Of a DNA stretch of 39,859 nt, positions 1-7,464 are shown piece after piece. Position 1 is the stretch's first letter. Every line of letters starts with the position of its first letter. The DNA comes from a virus: positions 1 through 39,859 of IMG/VR virus record IMGVR_UViG_3300025641_000019, one strand, 5' to 3'. The notes below the pieces were generated by a model. It ran no database searches. It was not told the origin of the DNA and saw only the letters and a list, made by a program, of their open reading frames with translations. Made by a program: the position numbers and the translations under genes.

Positions 1-569
1 AACTAGAAGCTGGCTCAACCCCATCAAGCTACATCCCAACATCAAGTTCAACTGTAACAAGGGCGGCTGATACACTAACAGTCCCTGCGGCTAACTTGCC
101 TTATAGTTCTACTAATATGTCTATCCAGATGGATGGTAAGATGACTTATGCTGATAATAATTTGGCATATTCAACAGGTCACTGGACAGCAGGTGAAGCA
201 ACTTGGTTTAGATGGTCGGCGGAAAGCACAGAGTTTTTGTATGCAGGAATCCATACTATTGCAAGTAGAACTGGGCAGATGATAGTAAGCCAAAGGACAT
301 TAACATCAGCCTTTTCTTCGACTACAAACGCATTTAACTATTTTACACCCAACACCAACGTTCCGTTTAACATTGCTACTCGTCACAGCTCAACCTTCTT
401 AAATGGTGCAGAAGGCGGTATAGCGTTAACAGCGGCAACCCCTACAGACATGCCTGACCTATCAAACAGCAACTTAGAACTTGGCTACGAATTCATGGGT
501 ACAATCGGACAGTTCCGTGTGTGGGATGAAGACTTAACAGACGCAGGTATTGAGGAGGCTTCAACATGA
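1..569 (+). CDS. Tail fibre / spike C-terminal part (lectin-fold), 5' partial
   Basis: The reading frame is open from the window edge (first full codon at 3), so the gene begins upstream and only its last 188 or so residues are seen. The segment opens with the hallmark EAGSTPSSYIPTSSSTVTRAAD, read here as two pieces (EAGSTPSSYIPT, then SSSTVTRAAD), which is typical of concanavalin-like carbohydrate-binding modules on phage fibres and head spikes. A later GQFRVWDEDLT segment is the last beta strand of LamG-like folds. It is inferred to bind a surface glycan on the host. Its stop overlaps the next start as ATGA, and the Shine-Dalgarno GAGGAG for the next gene lies inside it at 552-557. The fold class is fairly sure; the ligand is unknown. 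Confidence 0.75.
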   Translation, partial: LEAGSTPSSYIPTSSSTVTRAADTLTVPAANLPYSSTNMSIQMDGKMTYADNNLAYSTGHWTAGEATWFRWSAESTEFLYAGIHTIASRTGQMIVSQRTLTSAFSSTTNAFNYFTPNTNVPFNIATRHSSTFLNGAEGGIALTAATPTDMPDLSNSNLELGYEFMGTIGQFRVWDEDLTDAGIEEAST

Positions 570-877
570 TAGAAGAATCAGGAATAAAGATTGATTATTA
601 TCTTAAGTTAACTAACGAAGCATCTATGGCTACAGTACTCTCCGACTTTTATAATGAAGAAGGTGATTTAGTAACTAACACTGCAGACTACTCTATAGAC
701 GTTGTAGGTACTATATATGAACCTACTGGTGTAATCTTAACAAATGCAGAAGGATTAGATTATCCTGAGATGCAAGCTCTAACAGGTTGGCATTTAAATA
801 TTAGAACATACAATGATATGAGTGCATACGAAGAGTACTTTATGTCACCTACAACACCTTCAAGAAAGTGGTTATAA
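566..877 (+). CDS. Small protein downstream of tail fibre
   Basis: This 103-residue protein starts at the ATG overlapping the fibre stop (ATGA), with GAGGAG upstream at good spacing. It has a beta-rich composition and a conserved-looking C-terminus (SPTTPSRKWL) of the kind found on short proteins that follow fibre genes in marine podoviruses. The position suggests a fibre accessory, chaperone or small tail component. No catalytic motif, signal peptide or membrane segment is visible. Function is not recognised. Confidence 0.6.
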   Translation: MIEESGIKIDYYLKLTNEASMATVLSDFYNEEGDLVTNTADYSIDVVGTIYEPTGVILTNAEGLDYPEMQALTGWHLNIRTYNDMSAYEEYFMSPTTPSRKWL

Positions 878-1203
878 TGCCTAGTACTCCTGGATATAAA
901 AGAAATTACAAGAGAGAGCGTGCTCTTCAACTTAAATCACCTAAGTCTAACTTAGCAGCTAATGCTTCACGTAAGGCAGCTAGACGTATGTTAGAAAAAG
1001 GTGGACTAGTTAAGAAGGGAGATGGTAAAGATGTTGATCATAAGAACCGTAACCCTAATGATAACTCAGCAAAGAACCTAAGAGTACAGCCTAAAGGAAC
1101 TAATCGTAGCTTCTCTCGTAAGGCACAGGCTCACAAATATAACAAGGGTGGATATGTAGCATGCGGTGCTTCTAACCCTGGAACTCATAAGAGGAATAAG
1201 TAA
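877..1203 (+). CDS. HNH-like endonuclease domain protein with KGG C-terminal tail
   Basis: The ATG at 877 shares a base with the preceding TAA (TAATG) and is preferred over the in-frame GTG at 868. The 108-residue product is very basic. Its centre reads VDHKNRNPNDNSAKNLRVQ, which matches the HNH core pattern (DH, then N-x-x-DN, then NLR). HNH proteins next to terminase genes assist DNA cleavage at packaging in many phages; a homing-type nuclease is the alternative. The last 20 or so residues contain NKGGYVACGASNPGTHK, repeated exactly at the end of the protein encoded by 2359-2667. The HNH assignment is moderate because only the core motif is seen. Confidence 0.65.
   Translation: MPSTPGYKRNYKRERALQLKSPKSNLAANASRKAARRMLEKGGLVKKGDGKDVDHKNRNPNDNSAKNLRVQPKGTNRSFSRKAQAHKYNKGGYVACGASNPGTHKRNK
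1141..1191 (+). repeat. Copy 1 of 17-residue C-terminal tag NKGGYVACGASNPGTHK
   Basis: These 17 codons encode exactly the same peptide as 2605-2655, with nine synonymous third-position differences and no amino acid change. The peptide sits just before the stop in both proteins. Confidence 0.9.
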
Positions 1204-1517
1204 TGGATTTAAGTAAGTGTAAAGATGCATTGAAGAAGCTTGGTTATACTGTAACAGCAGATCAAGTAGTCAACAGCAGAGGTGACGTAATGGGCCAGTG
1301 TGACCCTTACGGTTCTTTCGACTCTCACGTTAAAGAGATAATGGATATTGTTTATCCTCCTAAGAAAGTTAAACCACATACTGATATGTCGAACCCTCCT
1401 AAGGTTGCTAAGAAAGAAACAAAGAAAATGAAACGTGCTAGAACAGAGAAGGGTCACTATATAGCAGACGACCCATCTACTCCAGACGTTAACGAAGCTT
1501 GGAAAGAAGTAAAGTAA
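1203..1517 (+). CDS. Small basic protein, unknown function
   Basis: The ATG overlaps the previous stop (TAATG). The N-terminal 55 residues form a compact, partly helical region with two Cys (C6, C33). The C-terminal half is Lys-rich and ends RARTEKGHYIADDPSTPDVNEAW, a tail style I recall from small proteins of marine T7-like and T4-like phages (two blocks: RARTEKGHYIADD and PSTPDVNEAW). It lies in a translationally coupled block feeding the packaging genes. Function is not recognised; a virion-associated or DNA-binding role is only inference from charge and position. Confidence 0.6.
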   Translation: MDLSKCKDALKKLGYTVTADQVVNSRGDVMGQCDPYGSFDSHVKEIMDIVYPPKKVKPHTDMSNPPKVAKKETKKMKRARTEKGHYIADDPSTPDVNEAWKEVK

Positions 1518-1882
1518 TGACAAAGAGAACCCTCACAGAGAAGCAAGAGTTATTCTTAGCTGTTCTATTTGAACAGGCAGAGGGAGACCCTTTGATGGCT
1601 AAGAAGCTAGCAGGATACTCAGACAACGTTTCAACTTCATCAATAACAGCTTCACTAGTAGACGAGATAGCAGAACTTACACGTAAGTTTATAGCTCAGT
1701 CTTCAACTAAGGCAGCATATACAATGTTCAAAGTAATGGGCGATGTAGATATGTTAGGTGCTAAAGAAAAGATGACTGCTGCTAAAGACATTATGGATAG
1801 AGCAGGATTTGTTAAAACAGAGAAGGTGGAAGTATCTACTGTAGAACCAGTATTCATTCTACCTGCTAAGAAAGAGGAATAG
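1517..1882 (+). CDS. Putative terminase small subunit-like protein
   Basis: The start is the ATG at 1517, which shares a base with the preceding TAA; an in-frame TTG at 1499 is less likely. The 121 residues show LTEKQELFLAVLFEQ near the N-terminus, then AKKLAGYS (helix-turn-helix-like), and end AKDIMDRAGFVKTEKVEV followed by FILPAK. That order (Q-x-x-F-L, GDP-x-x-A, AGYS, then ILDRAG-x-VK) matches small terminase proteins of marine podo- and myoviruses as I recall them. It would recognise the packaging site and regulate TerL. A second candidate for this role, the HTH protein at 3426, sits directly before TerL, so the assignment is provisional. Confidence 0.6.
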   Translation: MTKRTLTEKQELFLAVLFEQAEGDPLMAKKLAGYSDNVSTSSITASLVDEIAELTRKFIAQSSTKAAYTMFKVMGDVDMLGAKEKMTAAKDIMDRAGFVKTEKVEVSTVEPVFILPAKKEE

Positions 1883-1883
1883 T

Positions 1884-2174
1884 ATGCCAGTAAAGAAAGA
1901 CCCTAGATTAGCTAGAGCAGGTGTATCAGGTTTCAATAAACCTAAGCGTACTCCTAACCACCCTAAGAAGTCTCACGTAGTTGTTGCTAAGGTTGGTGAA
2001 CAAATTAAGACTATACGTTTTGGTGAGCAAGGTGCTAAGACTGCAGGTAAACCTAAAGCAGGTGAGTCTGATAAGATGAAGAAGAAAAGAGCATCATTTA
2101 AAGCTAGACATGGTAAGAACATTGCTAAAGGTAAGATGTCAGCAGCTTATTGGGCTGATAAGGCTAAGTGGTAA
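1884..2174 (+). CDS. Lys-rich small protein (FKARHGKN family type)
   Basis: This 96-residue, strongly basic protein follows the previous stop by one base. Its C-terminal motif SFKARHGKNIAKGKMSAAYWADKAKW is typical of a small protein recurring in marine phage genomes (shown here as SFKARHGKN and AAYWADKAKW). It has no Cys, membrane segment or catalytic motif. The composition suggests nucleic-acid or virion association. It is the first of three consecutive basic genes coupled to one another. Biochemical function is unknown. Confidence 0.6.
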   Translation: MPVKKDPRLARAGVSGFNKPKRTPNHPKKSHVVVAKVGEQIKTIRFGEQGAKTAGKPKAGESDKMKKKRASFKARHGKNIAKGKMSAAYWADKAKW

Positions 2175-2362
2175 TGGCTGCTAAGAAACCTAAAAGTAAA
2201 GTTAACGCATCTGGCAACTACACTAAACCTACAATGCGTAAGAGACTCTTTGCTAAGATCAAAGCAGGTACTAAAGGTGGTTCAGCAGGTCAATGGTCTG
2301 CTCGTAAGGCACAGATGTTAGCTAAACAATACAAAGCTGCAGGTGGAGGATACAAGAAATGA
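2174..2362 (+). CDS. Lys-rich small protein (GQWSARKAQ family type)
   Basis: The ATG at 2174 overlaps the previous TAA, preferred over the in-frame GTG at 2168. The 62-residue product contains GNYTKPTMRKRLF, then GGSAGQWSARKAQMLAKQY, and ends in AAGGGYKK. This pattern recurs in phages and large DNA viruses as a small conserved domain of unknown function. It is basic and probably binds nucleic acid or is packaged in the virion, which is inference from charge and from linkage to packaging genes. Confidence 0.65.
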   Translation: MAAKKPKSKVNASGNYTKPTMRKRLFAKIKAGTKGGSAGQWSARKAQMLAKQYKAAGGGYKK

Positions 2363-2667
2363 AGGGTCCTCAGAAGTCACTTAATAAATGGACTAAAGAG
2401 AAGTGGGGTACTAAATCAGGTAAAAACTCTACTCAAGGTTCTAAAGCTACTGGTGAAAGGTATCTACCTAAAGCAGCTAGAGAAGCTTTAACAGATAAAG
2501 AATATGCAGCAACATCTGCTGCTAAGCGTAAAGGTAAAGCGTCTGGTAAACAGTTCGTTAAACAACCAAAGAAAATAGCTGCAAAGACAGCTAAGTACAG
2601 GTTCAATAAAGGTGGTTACGTTGCATGTGGTGCATCTAATCCAGGAACTCATAAGAAAACTACTTGA
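2359..2667 (+). CDS. Lys-rich small protein (SLNKWTKEKW type) with KGG tail
   Basis: The start overlaps the preceding stop as ATGA. Residues 6-35 contain SLNKWTKEKWGTKSGK, followed by TGERYLPKAA and YAATSAAKRKGKASGKQFV, a recurring conserved pattern of small marine-phage proteins of unknown function. The C-terminus carries NKGGYVACGASNPGTHK, identical to the tail of the HNH-like protein encoded at 877-1203. The stop codon TGA lies inside the -35 element of the following promoter. Confidence 0.65.
   Translation: MKGPQKSLNKWTKEKWGTKSGKNSTQGSKATGERYLPKAAREALTDKEYAATSAAKRKGKASGKQFVKQPKKIAAKTAKYRFNKGGYVACGASNPGTHKKTT
2605..2655 (+). repeat. Copy 2 of 17-residue C-terminal tag NKGGYVACGASNPGTHK
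   Basis: This copy is identical in protein sequence to 1141-1191 but differs at nine third positions, so it is not a recent DNA duplication. Confidence 0.9.
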
Positions 2668-2692
2668 CAAACTAATGTGTGTGTGATATATA
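2664..2692 (+). promoter_or_regulatory. Sigma-70 type promoter upstream of 2724 gene
   Basis: TTGACA at 2664-2669, a 17-bp spacer, then TATATA at 2687-2692 preceded by an extended -10 TGA. The -35 overlaps the upstream stop codon. Confidence 0.75.
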
Positions 2693-2723
2693 TATCCTTA
2701 TGTAAATAATAAAGGATTATATT

Positions 2724-3407
2724 GTGTCTTTCTTAAAACTGCCAAACATAACACTGCGTAAGCACATAGAACTTGAAGTATACTGTTCAAGCCCTGCATT
2801 AGATAAAATGAAGTTTTTTGACTTGTCGTCTAGGTTTAAAAAACAACATATGAAACCAGAGAAAGGCAAGAGGTCTATAGCTACTTGTCATGGCTTCATA
2901 GAGATGCAAAGACACAGTGTATGTCTACAGTCTTGGATGGACTGGTCAATGGAAGTAACAGAAGAAAATATAAACTTTAAATCTGCAGAACCTAAGTTCC
3001 TTCAGACAGATACTTCTCATACTAACATTACTAACGGTTGGGCTGATAAACACAATTTAATTGTAGTTAAGGTACATGTCCCTTTTGTTGTGTATAGTAA
3101 AGACGATGTAGACTTCGTAATGGCCCCAAGTCCCTTTATGCACCATAACTTACACATGCCTAGTGGAATGGTAAACTTTCACCATACTAGGTTCCTCAAC
3201 TTCTTTATATATCTACATAAGGATTATAAAAGAGTTTGGGAGTTTCAAATGGGGGACAACTTGCTTAACTTTGCGCCTATGAGTGATAGACCTCTTAAGG
3301 TACATAACTTATACGATAAAGACAAGTTTGATTATTATGCAGAAGACACATTACACTTGACCAACTCTAATGGCTTTTATCGTAGAAGAAGTCGCTTGAC
3401 AAAGTAA
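2724..3407 (+). CDS. Conserved-type hypothetical phage protein
   Basis: It starts at GTG 2724, with AAAGGA at 2711-2716 as ribosome-binding site and no better ATG. The 227-residue protein is rich in aromatic residues and His. Its order of features is CHGFIE, QSWMDW, VHVPFVVYS, APSPFMHHN, GMVNFHHTRFLN, then GDNLLNFAPMS. This resembles a hypothetical family I recall from cyanophage and other marine phage genomes (a 'C-x-GF ... W-D ... PFF/PSPF ... G-x-V-x-F ... G-x-P-x-x-x-F-P' layout). No known enzyme motif is seen. It has its own promoter, and another promoter overlaps its 3' end. Confidence 0.65.
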   Translation: MSFLKLPNITLRKHIELEVYCSSPALDKMKFFDLSSRFKKQHMKPEKGKRSIATCHGFIEMQRHSVCLQSWMDWSMEVTEENINFKSAEPKFLQTDTSHTNITNGWADKHNLIVVKVHVPFVVYSKDDVDFVMAPSPFMHHNLHMPSGMVNFHHTRFLNFFIYLHKDYKRVWEFQMGDNLLNFAPMSDRPLKVHNLYDKDKFDYYAEDTLHLTNSNGFYRRRSRLTK

Positions 3408-3424
3408 GAAGGGTGTGATATAAA
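3396..3424 (+). promoter_or_regulatory. Sigma-70 type promoter for HTH-terminase genes
   Basis: TTGACA at 3396-3401, 17-bp spacer, TATAAA at 3419-3424 with extended TGA. The -10 ends one base before the ATG at 3426, so a normal start site would fall inside the coding sequence. It would then give an mRNA without the first ATG of the HTH gene, or serve mainly the terminase. Confidence 0.65.
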
Positions 3425-3425
3425 G

Positions 3426-3866
3426 ATGGCTAGGAAACAAGCTCCAACATTAACTGCTATTCCCGTAGACCAAGCATGGAAGATTCCTAAGAGAGGTTTA
3501 GACGGAGAGTACTACCCAATAGTAAGAGTAGGTAGACATATTCCTTTTGGATATGAGCAAGATGAAGGTGATAAAGATATACTCCAACCAATCCCCGAAC
3601 AACTAGAAATGTTAGAGATGGCTAAGAAGTACTTGAAAGAGTACAGTCTCCGACTAGTAGCCAGATGGCTTACAGAACAATCGGGTAGATATATTTCACA
3701 TGTAGGATTAAACAAACGTGTCAGCATCGAAGAAAAACGAAGGTATACGGCCTCAGCCCATAGAGACTATGCAAGGCGCTACCAAGAAGCAAGTGAAAAA
3801 GCGAGAGTCATCGAAGAAGAAAGACTCGGTGGTAGAAGTACAAGAAAGCTCGATAGAGACGACTGA
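3426..3866 (+). CDS. HTH DNA-binding protein adjacent to TerL (possible terminase small subunit)
   Basis: This is a 146-residue basic protein. Residues 14-50 read AWKIPKRGLDGEYYPIVRVGRHIPFGYE in part, followed by PIPEQLEMLEMAKKYLKEYSLRLVARWL and a C-terminal helix, GLNKRV. The last two blocks look like the helix-turn-helix of recombinase-like proteins (L-x-x-A-K-x-YL ... S-x-R-x-VA-x-WL ... S-x-x-GL-x-KR). Proteins of this type sit immediately before the large terminase in marine phages. It may bind the packaging site or regulate transcription. Its 3' end overlaps the terminase frame by up to 149 nt. Confidence 0.65.
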   Translation: MARKQAPTLTAIPVDQAWKIPKRGLDGEYYPIVRVGRHIPFGYEQDEGDKDILQPIPEQLEMLEMAKKYLKEYSLRLVARWLTEQSGRYISHVGLNKRVSIEEKRRYTASAHRDYARRYQEASEKARVIEEERLGGRSTRKLDRDD

Positions 3867-5313
3867 ACCAACTCCTACCTACGCACAACCTAAACCAGAG
3901 CCTATTGATGTCAAGAAAGCACAAGACATTATCTTTGCTCCTAATCCTGGACCTCAGGAAGACTTCCTAGCTTCTAATGAGCAGGAAGTTTTATACGGTG
4001 GAGCAGCAGGTGGTGGTAAATCATATGCGATGGTTGCAGACCCAGTACGTTACTTTAACAATGGACAGTCTAGAGGATTGTTAGTTAGACGTAGTACAGA
4101 AGAATTAAGAGAACTTATCTCAGTATCTAAACAGTTATACCCAAGGGCTATTCCAGGTATTAAGTTTATGGAAAGAGATAAGACTTGGGTAGCTCCTAGT
4201 GGTGCTACTTTATGGATGTCATATCTTGATAGAGATGATGATGTTATGAGATACCAGGGACAGGCTTTTAACTGGATAGGACTCGATGAGCTTACACAGT
4301 GGCCTTCCCCTTTTGCTTGGAACTACATGAGATCACGTCTACGTGCTACTAGTGCTTCTAAGCTACCTCTTTATATGAGAGCAACAACAAACCCTGGTGG
4401 CCCAGGACACTTCTGGGTTAAGAAGACCTTCATAGACCCTGCTCCTGCTAATACATCTTTCAACGCTACTGATGAGCATGGTGAAGTAATCGAATGGCCT
4501 AAAGGACACTCAAGAGAAGGTGAGCCTTTATTTAAACGTAGGTTTATACCTGCTAACTTGTTTAACAATCCATACTTAGCAGAAGATGGAATGTATGAAG
4601 CAAACCTACTATCAATGCCAGAGCATCAACGTAGACAGTTGTTAGATGGTGATTGGAGTATATCAGAAGGTTCAGCCTTCAGTGAGTTTAGTGTTAAGAA
4701 GCATGTAATACCACCATATGATATACCAGATAGTTGGGCTAAGTTTAGAGCATGTGACTACGGTTACGGTTCGATGACAGCAGTATTATGGTTCGCTGTA
4801 GCTCCTGATGAACAGATAGTTATATACAGAGAGTTATATGTTAATAAGACTACTGCTTCTGATTTAGCAGATATGATTATAGAGATAGAAAAAGGTGAAC
4901 GTATAAGATACGGAGTACTCGATAGCTCTTTGTGGCACAATCGAGGAGACACAGGACCTAGCTTAGCAGAGCAAATGATTCAAAAGGGTTGTCGTTGGAG
5001 ACCATCAGATAGATCAAAAGGCTCACGTATAGCAGGTAAGAACGAAATACACAGACGACTTCAAGTAGATGAGTTTACAGAACAACCTAGAATAGTCTTC
5101 TTTAATACTTGCCGTAACATAATATCAGAATTACCCTCTCTTCCTCTTGATAAGAACAATCTAGAAGATGTAGATACTAAGAGTCCCATAGACCACGGTT
5201 ATGATGCTCTACGATACGGTCTAATGACTAGACCAAGATCATCACTTTGGGATTATGACCCTTCTACACAACGATCAGGCTTTCAGATGTCTGACCCCAC
5301 ATTTGGCTACTAA
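3718..5313 (+). CDS. terL: Terminase large subunit (ATPase/nuclease)
   Basis: This is the packaging motor protein. From the GTG at 3718, Walker A GAAGGGKS lies at residues 95-102 (K101) and Walker B WIGLDE has D190 and E191. The RNase H-fold nuclease carries D347 (RACDYGYG), D402 (GVLDSS) and D492/D496 (DHGYDALRYG). The start is uncertain: GTG 3718 has AGGA nine bases upstream and overlaps the HTH gene by 149 nt, while ATG 3769 overlaps by 98 nt but lacks a clear ribosome site. The Lys-rich N-terminal 90 residues before the ATPase are low complexity. It works with the portal encoded next. Confidence 0.95.
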   Translation: MSASKKNEGIRPQPIETMQGATKKQVKKRESSKKKDSVVEVQESSIETTEPTPTYAQPKPEPIDVKKAQDIIFAPNPGPQEDFLASNEQEVLYGGAAGGGKSYAMVADPVRYFNNGQSRGLLVRRSTEELRELISVSKQLYPRAIPGIKFMERDKTWVAPSGATLWMSYLDRDDDVMRYQGQAFNWIGLDELTQWPSPFAWNYMRSRLRATSASKLPLYMRATTNPGGPGHFWVKKTFIDPAPANTSFNATDEHGEVIEWPKGHSREGEPLFKRRFIPANLFNNPYLAEDGMYEANLLSMPEHQRRQLLDGDWSISEGSAFSEFSVKKHVIPPYDIPDSWAKFRACDYGYGSMTAVLWFAVAPDEQIVIYRELYVNKTTASDLADMIIEIEKGERIRYGVLDSSLWHNRGDTGPSLAEQMIQKGCRWRPSDRSKGSRIAGKNEIHRRLQVDEFTEQPRIVFFNTCRNIISELPSLPLDKNNLEDVDTKSPIDHGYDALRYGLMTRPRSSLWDYDPSTQRSGFQMSDPTFGY

Positions 5314-5323
5314 GGAATAAAAC

Positions 5324-7441
5324 ATGGATGAGTACGAAATGGACGAACAAGTAATGGAAACTATCATGGATGATGCAGAGTCTTCCTTTGTAGATGACAT
5401 AAATGAAGGCGATACAACAGATGAGCCAGTAGGTAAGGTAGTTTCATACGTTACTGAACGTTTTAAGAGAGCTGAGACAGCTAGATACACTGATGAAGAG
5501 CGTTGGGTTAAGTCTTACCGTAACTACAGAGGTATATATGGCCCTGATGTGCAGTTTACAAGCACTGAGAAGTCTAGAATCTTTGTTAAAGTTACTAAAA
5601 CTAAAGTATTAGCTGCATATGGTCAGTTAGTAGAGGTTTTATTCGGTAATAACAAGTTCCCTATCTCTATTGACCCTACTACATTACCAGAAGGCATAGC
5701 AGAATCTATGCATTTTGAGTCTAACCCAGATATGCAAGCAGCCAAGGCTGACAAAGCTCCTACAATTAGCCCTGAGGACGCTAAATTACGCCCAGGAGAG
5801 ACTATCCCAGACCTTATGGAACGATTAGGTGGAATGGCTGATGATTTAGCTCCAGTGGCTGATATTATGGAGGAAGGTGAAGGTAGAACTGCTACTGAAG
5901 TAACCGTACATCCTGCAATGGTAGCTGCTAAGAAGATGGAAAAGAAGATACATGACCAATTAGAAGAATCAGGTGCATCTAAGAAGCTTAGAACAGCTGC
6001 ATTTGAATGTGCTTTGTTTGGTACAGGTGTTATGAAGGGCCCTTTTGCTGTAGATAAAGAATATCCTAATTGGGATGACGAAGGTAACTATAAACCTCGT
6101 GTTAAAACAATGCCTCAGTGTGATGCTGTTTCAGTATGGAACTTCTACCCAGACCCAGACGCTAATTCAATGGATGAAGCTGAGTATGTAGTAGAACGTC
6201 ACAAGATGTCTAAGTCACAACTACGTGCACTTAAGAAACGTCCATTCTTCCGTAAGAACGCTGTTGATATGGCAATGGGTTATGGTCAGTCCTACACTAA
6301 AGAGTGGTGGGAACAGGCTATGGAAGACGATGCACAACAAACAGCTACAGAACGATATGAAGTACTTGAGTTCTGGGGTTATGTAGATACAGAAGTATTA
6401 GAAGACCATGATGTTGATATTCCATCAGAACTAAAAGATGTAGATCAGCTTAACTGTAACATCTGGATTTGTAATGGACAAGTAATCCGTCTAGTAATGA
6501 ATCCATTTAACCCACAGGTTATACCTTACTACGCAGTACCATACGAAGTAAACCCTTACTCTTTCTTTGGAGTTGGTCTAGCTGAGAACATGGATGATAC
6601 ACAATCTCTAATGAATGGCTTTATGAGAATGGCTGTAGACAATGCTGCTTTATCAGGTAACTTATTAATTGAAGTAGATGAGAACAACCTAACTCCAGGT
6701 CAGAACCTAGATATATACCCTGGAAAAGTCTTCCGTAGAAACGGTGGGGCTCCAGGTCAAGCCATCTTCGGTACTAAGTTCCCTAACGTATCTAATGAGA
6801 ACATGCAGATGTTTGATAAGGCTCGTCAGTTATCTGATGAATCAACTGGTCTACCTAGCTTTGCTCACGGTCAGACAGGTGTATCTGGTGTTGGACGTAC
6901 AGCGTCTGGTATCTCTATGCTTATGTCAGCAGCTAACGGCTCTGTAAGAACAGTTATCAAGAACGTAGACGACTATCTATTAGGTCCTTTAGGTAAATCA
7001 TTCTTCTCCTTTAACATGCAATTTGATTATGACCCAGAGATCAAGGGTGATCTAGAAGTTAAAGCACAAGGTACATCATCATTAATGGCTAACGAAGTTC
7101 GTAGTCAACGACTAATGCAGTTCTTACAAGTAGTACAGAACCCTGCTTTAGCACCATTTGCTAAGATGGATTATGTTATACGTGAGATTGCTGAGTCAAT
7201 GGACTTAGATGCTGATAAGGTTGCTAACAGTTTATCTGAAGCAGCAGTACAAGCTGAGATATTAAGAAAGTTCCAAGAAGCTAACCCACCAGAAGTAGAC
7301 CCTAATGCAGAAGCAGCAGCAATGCAAGCAGCTATGGGTGCTAGTGGAGGAGCTCCAGGAGCAGGTGCAATAGGTGTAGGTGGGGCTCCAGTCCCAGGTG
7401 AACAAGGTTTCTCAGGTAACACTGGCGAAACACCAATTTAA
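5324..7441 (+). CDS. Portal protein
   Basis: The 705-residue protein directly follows TerL with AAGGAATAA as ribosome site. It is an acidic, mostly helical protein of the size of podoviral portals of the SIO1/P22-like type, longer than T7 gp8 (about 536). Recognisable segments are an N-terminal ERWVKSYRNYRGIYG, a central SVWNFYPDPDA, FGVGLAENMDDTQSLMN and GRTASGISMLMSAANGSV, the last two being the usual portal core signatures. The C-terminus is Gly/Ala/Pro-rich (about residues 655-705). It forms the dodecameric vertex for packaging and tail attachment. Assignment rests on these motifs plus the order TerL-portal. Confidence 0.9.
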   Translation: MDEYEMDEQVMETIMDDAESSFVDDINEGDTTDEPVGKVVSYVTERFKRAETARYTDEERWVKSYRNYRGIYGPDVQFTSTEKSRIFVKVTKTKVLAAYGQLVEVLFGNNKFPISIDPTTLPEGIAESMHFESNPDMQAAKADKAPTISPEDAKLRPGETIPDLMERLGGMADDLAPVADIMEEGEGRTATEVTVHPAMVAAKKMEKKIHDQLEESGASKKLRTAAFECALFGTGVMKGPFAVDKEYPNWDDEGNYKPRVKTMPQCDAVSVWNFYPDPDANSMDEAEYVVERHKMSKSQLRALKKRPFFRKNAVDMAMGYGQSYTKEWWEQAMEDDAQQTATERYEVLEFWGYVDTEVLEDHDVDIPSELKDVDQLNCNIWICNGQVIRLVMNPFNPQVIPYYAVPYEVNPYSFFGVGLAENMDDTQSLMNGFMRMAVDNAALSGNLLIEVDENNLTPGQNLDIYPGKVFRRNGGAPGQAIFGTKFPNVSNENMQMFDKARQLSDESTGLPSFAHGQTGVSGVGRTASGISMLMSAANGSVRTVIKNVDDYLLGPLGKSFFSFNMQFDYDPEIKGDLEVKAQGTSSLMANEVRSQRLMQFLQVVQNPALAPFAKMDYVIREIAESMDLDADKVANSLSEAAVQAEILRKFQEANPPEVDPNAEAAAMQAAMGASGGAPGAGAIGVGGAPVPGEQGFSGNTGETPI

Positions 7442-7464
7442 TTCCATTAGGAGAGTATATTAAA

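Noticed and set aside
877-1203. Homing endonuclease or intron interpretation of the HNH-like gene
   Set aside because: No interrupted gene flanks it and it is coupled to neighbours by start-stop overlaps, so it behaves as a resident gene.
1209-1523. Minus-strand 104-residue reading frame opposite the early small-gene block
   Set aside because: It is antisense to a coupled + strand gene, has skewed Cys/Phe/Tyr-rich composition and no ribosome site; treated as a shadow.
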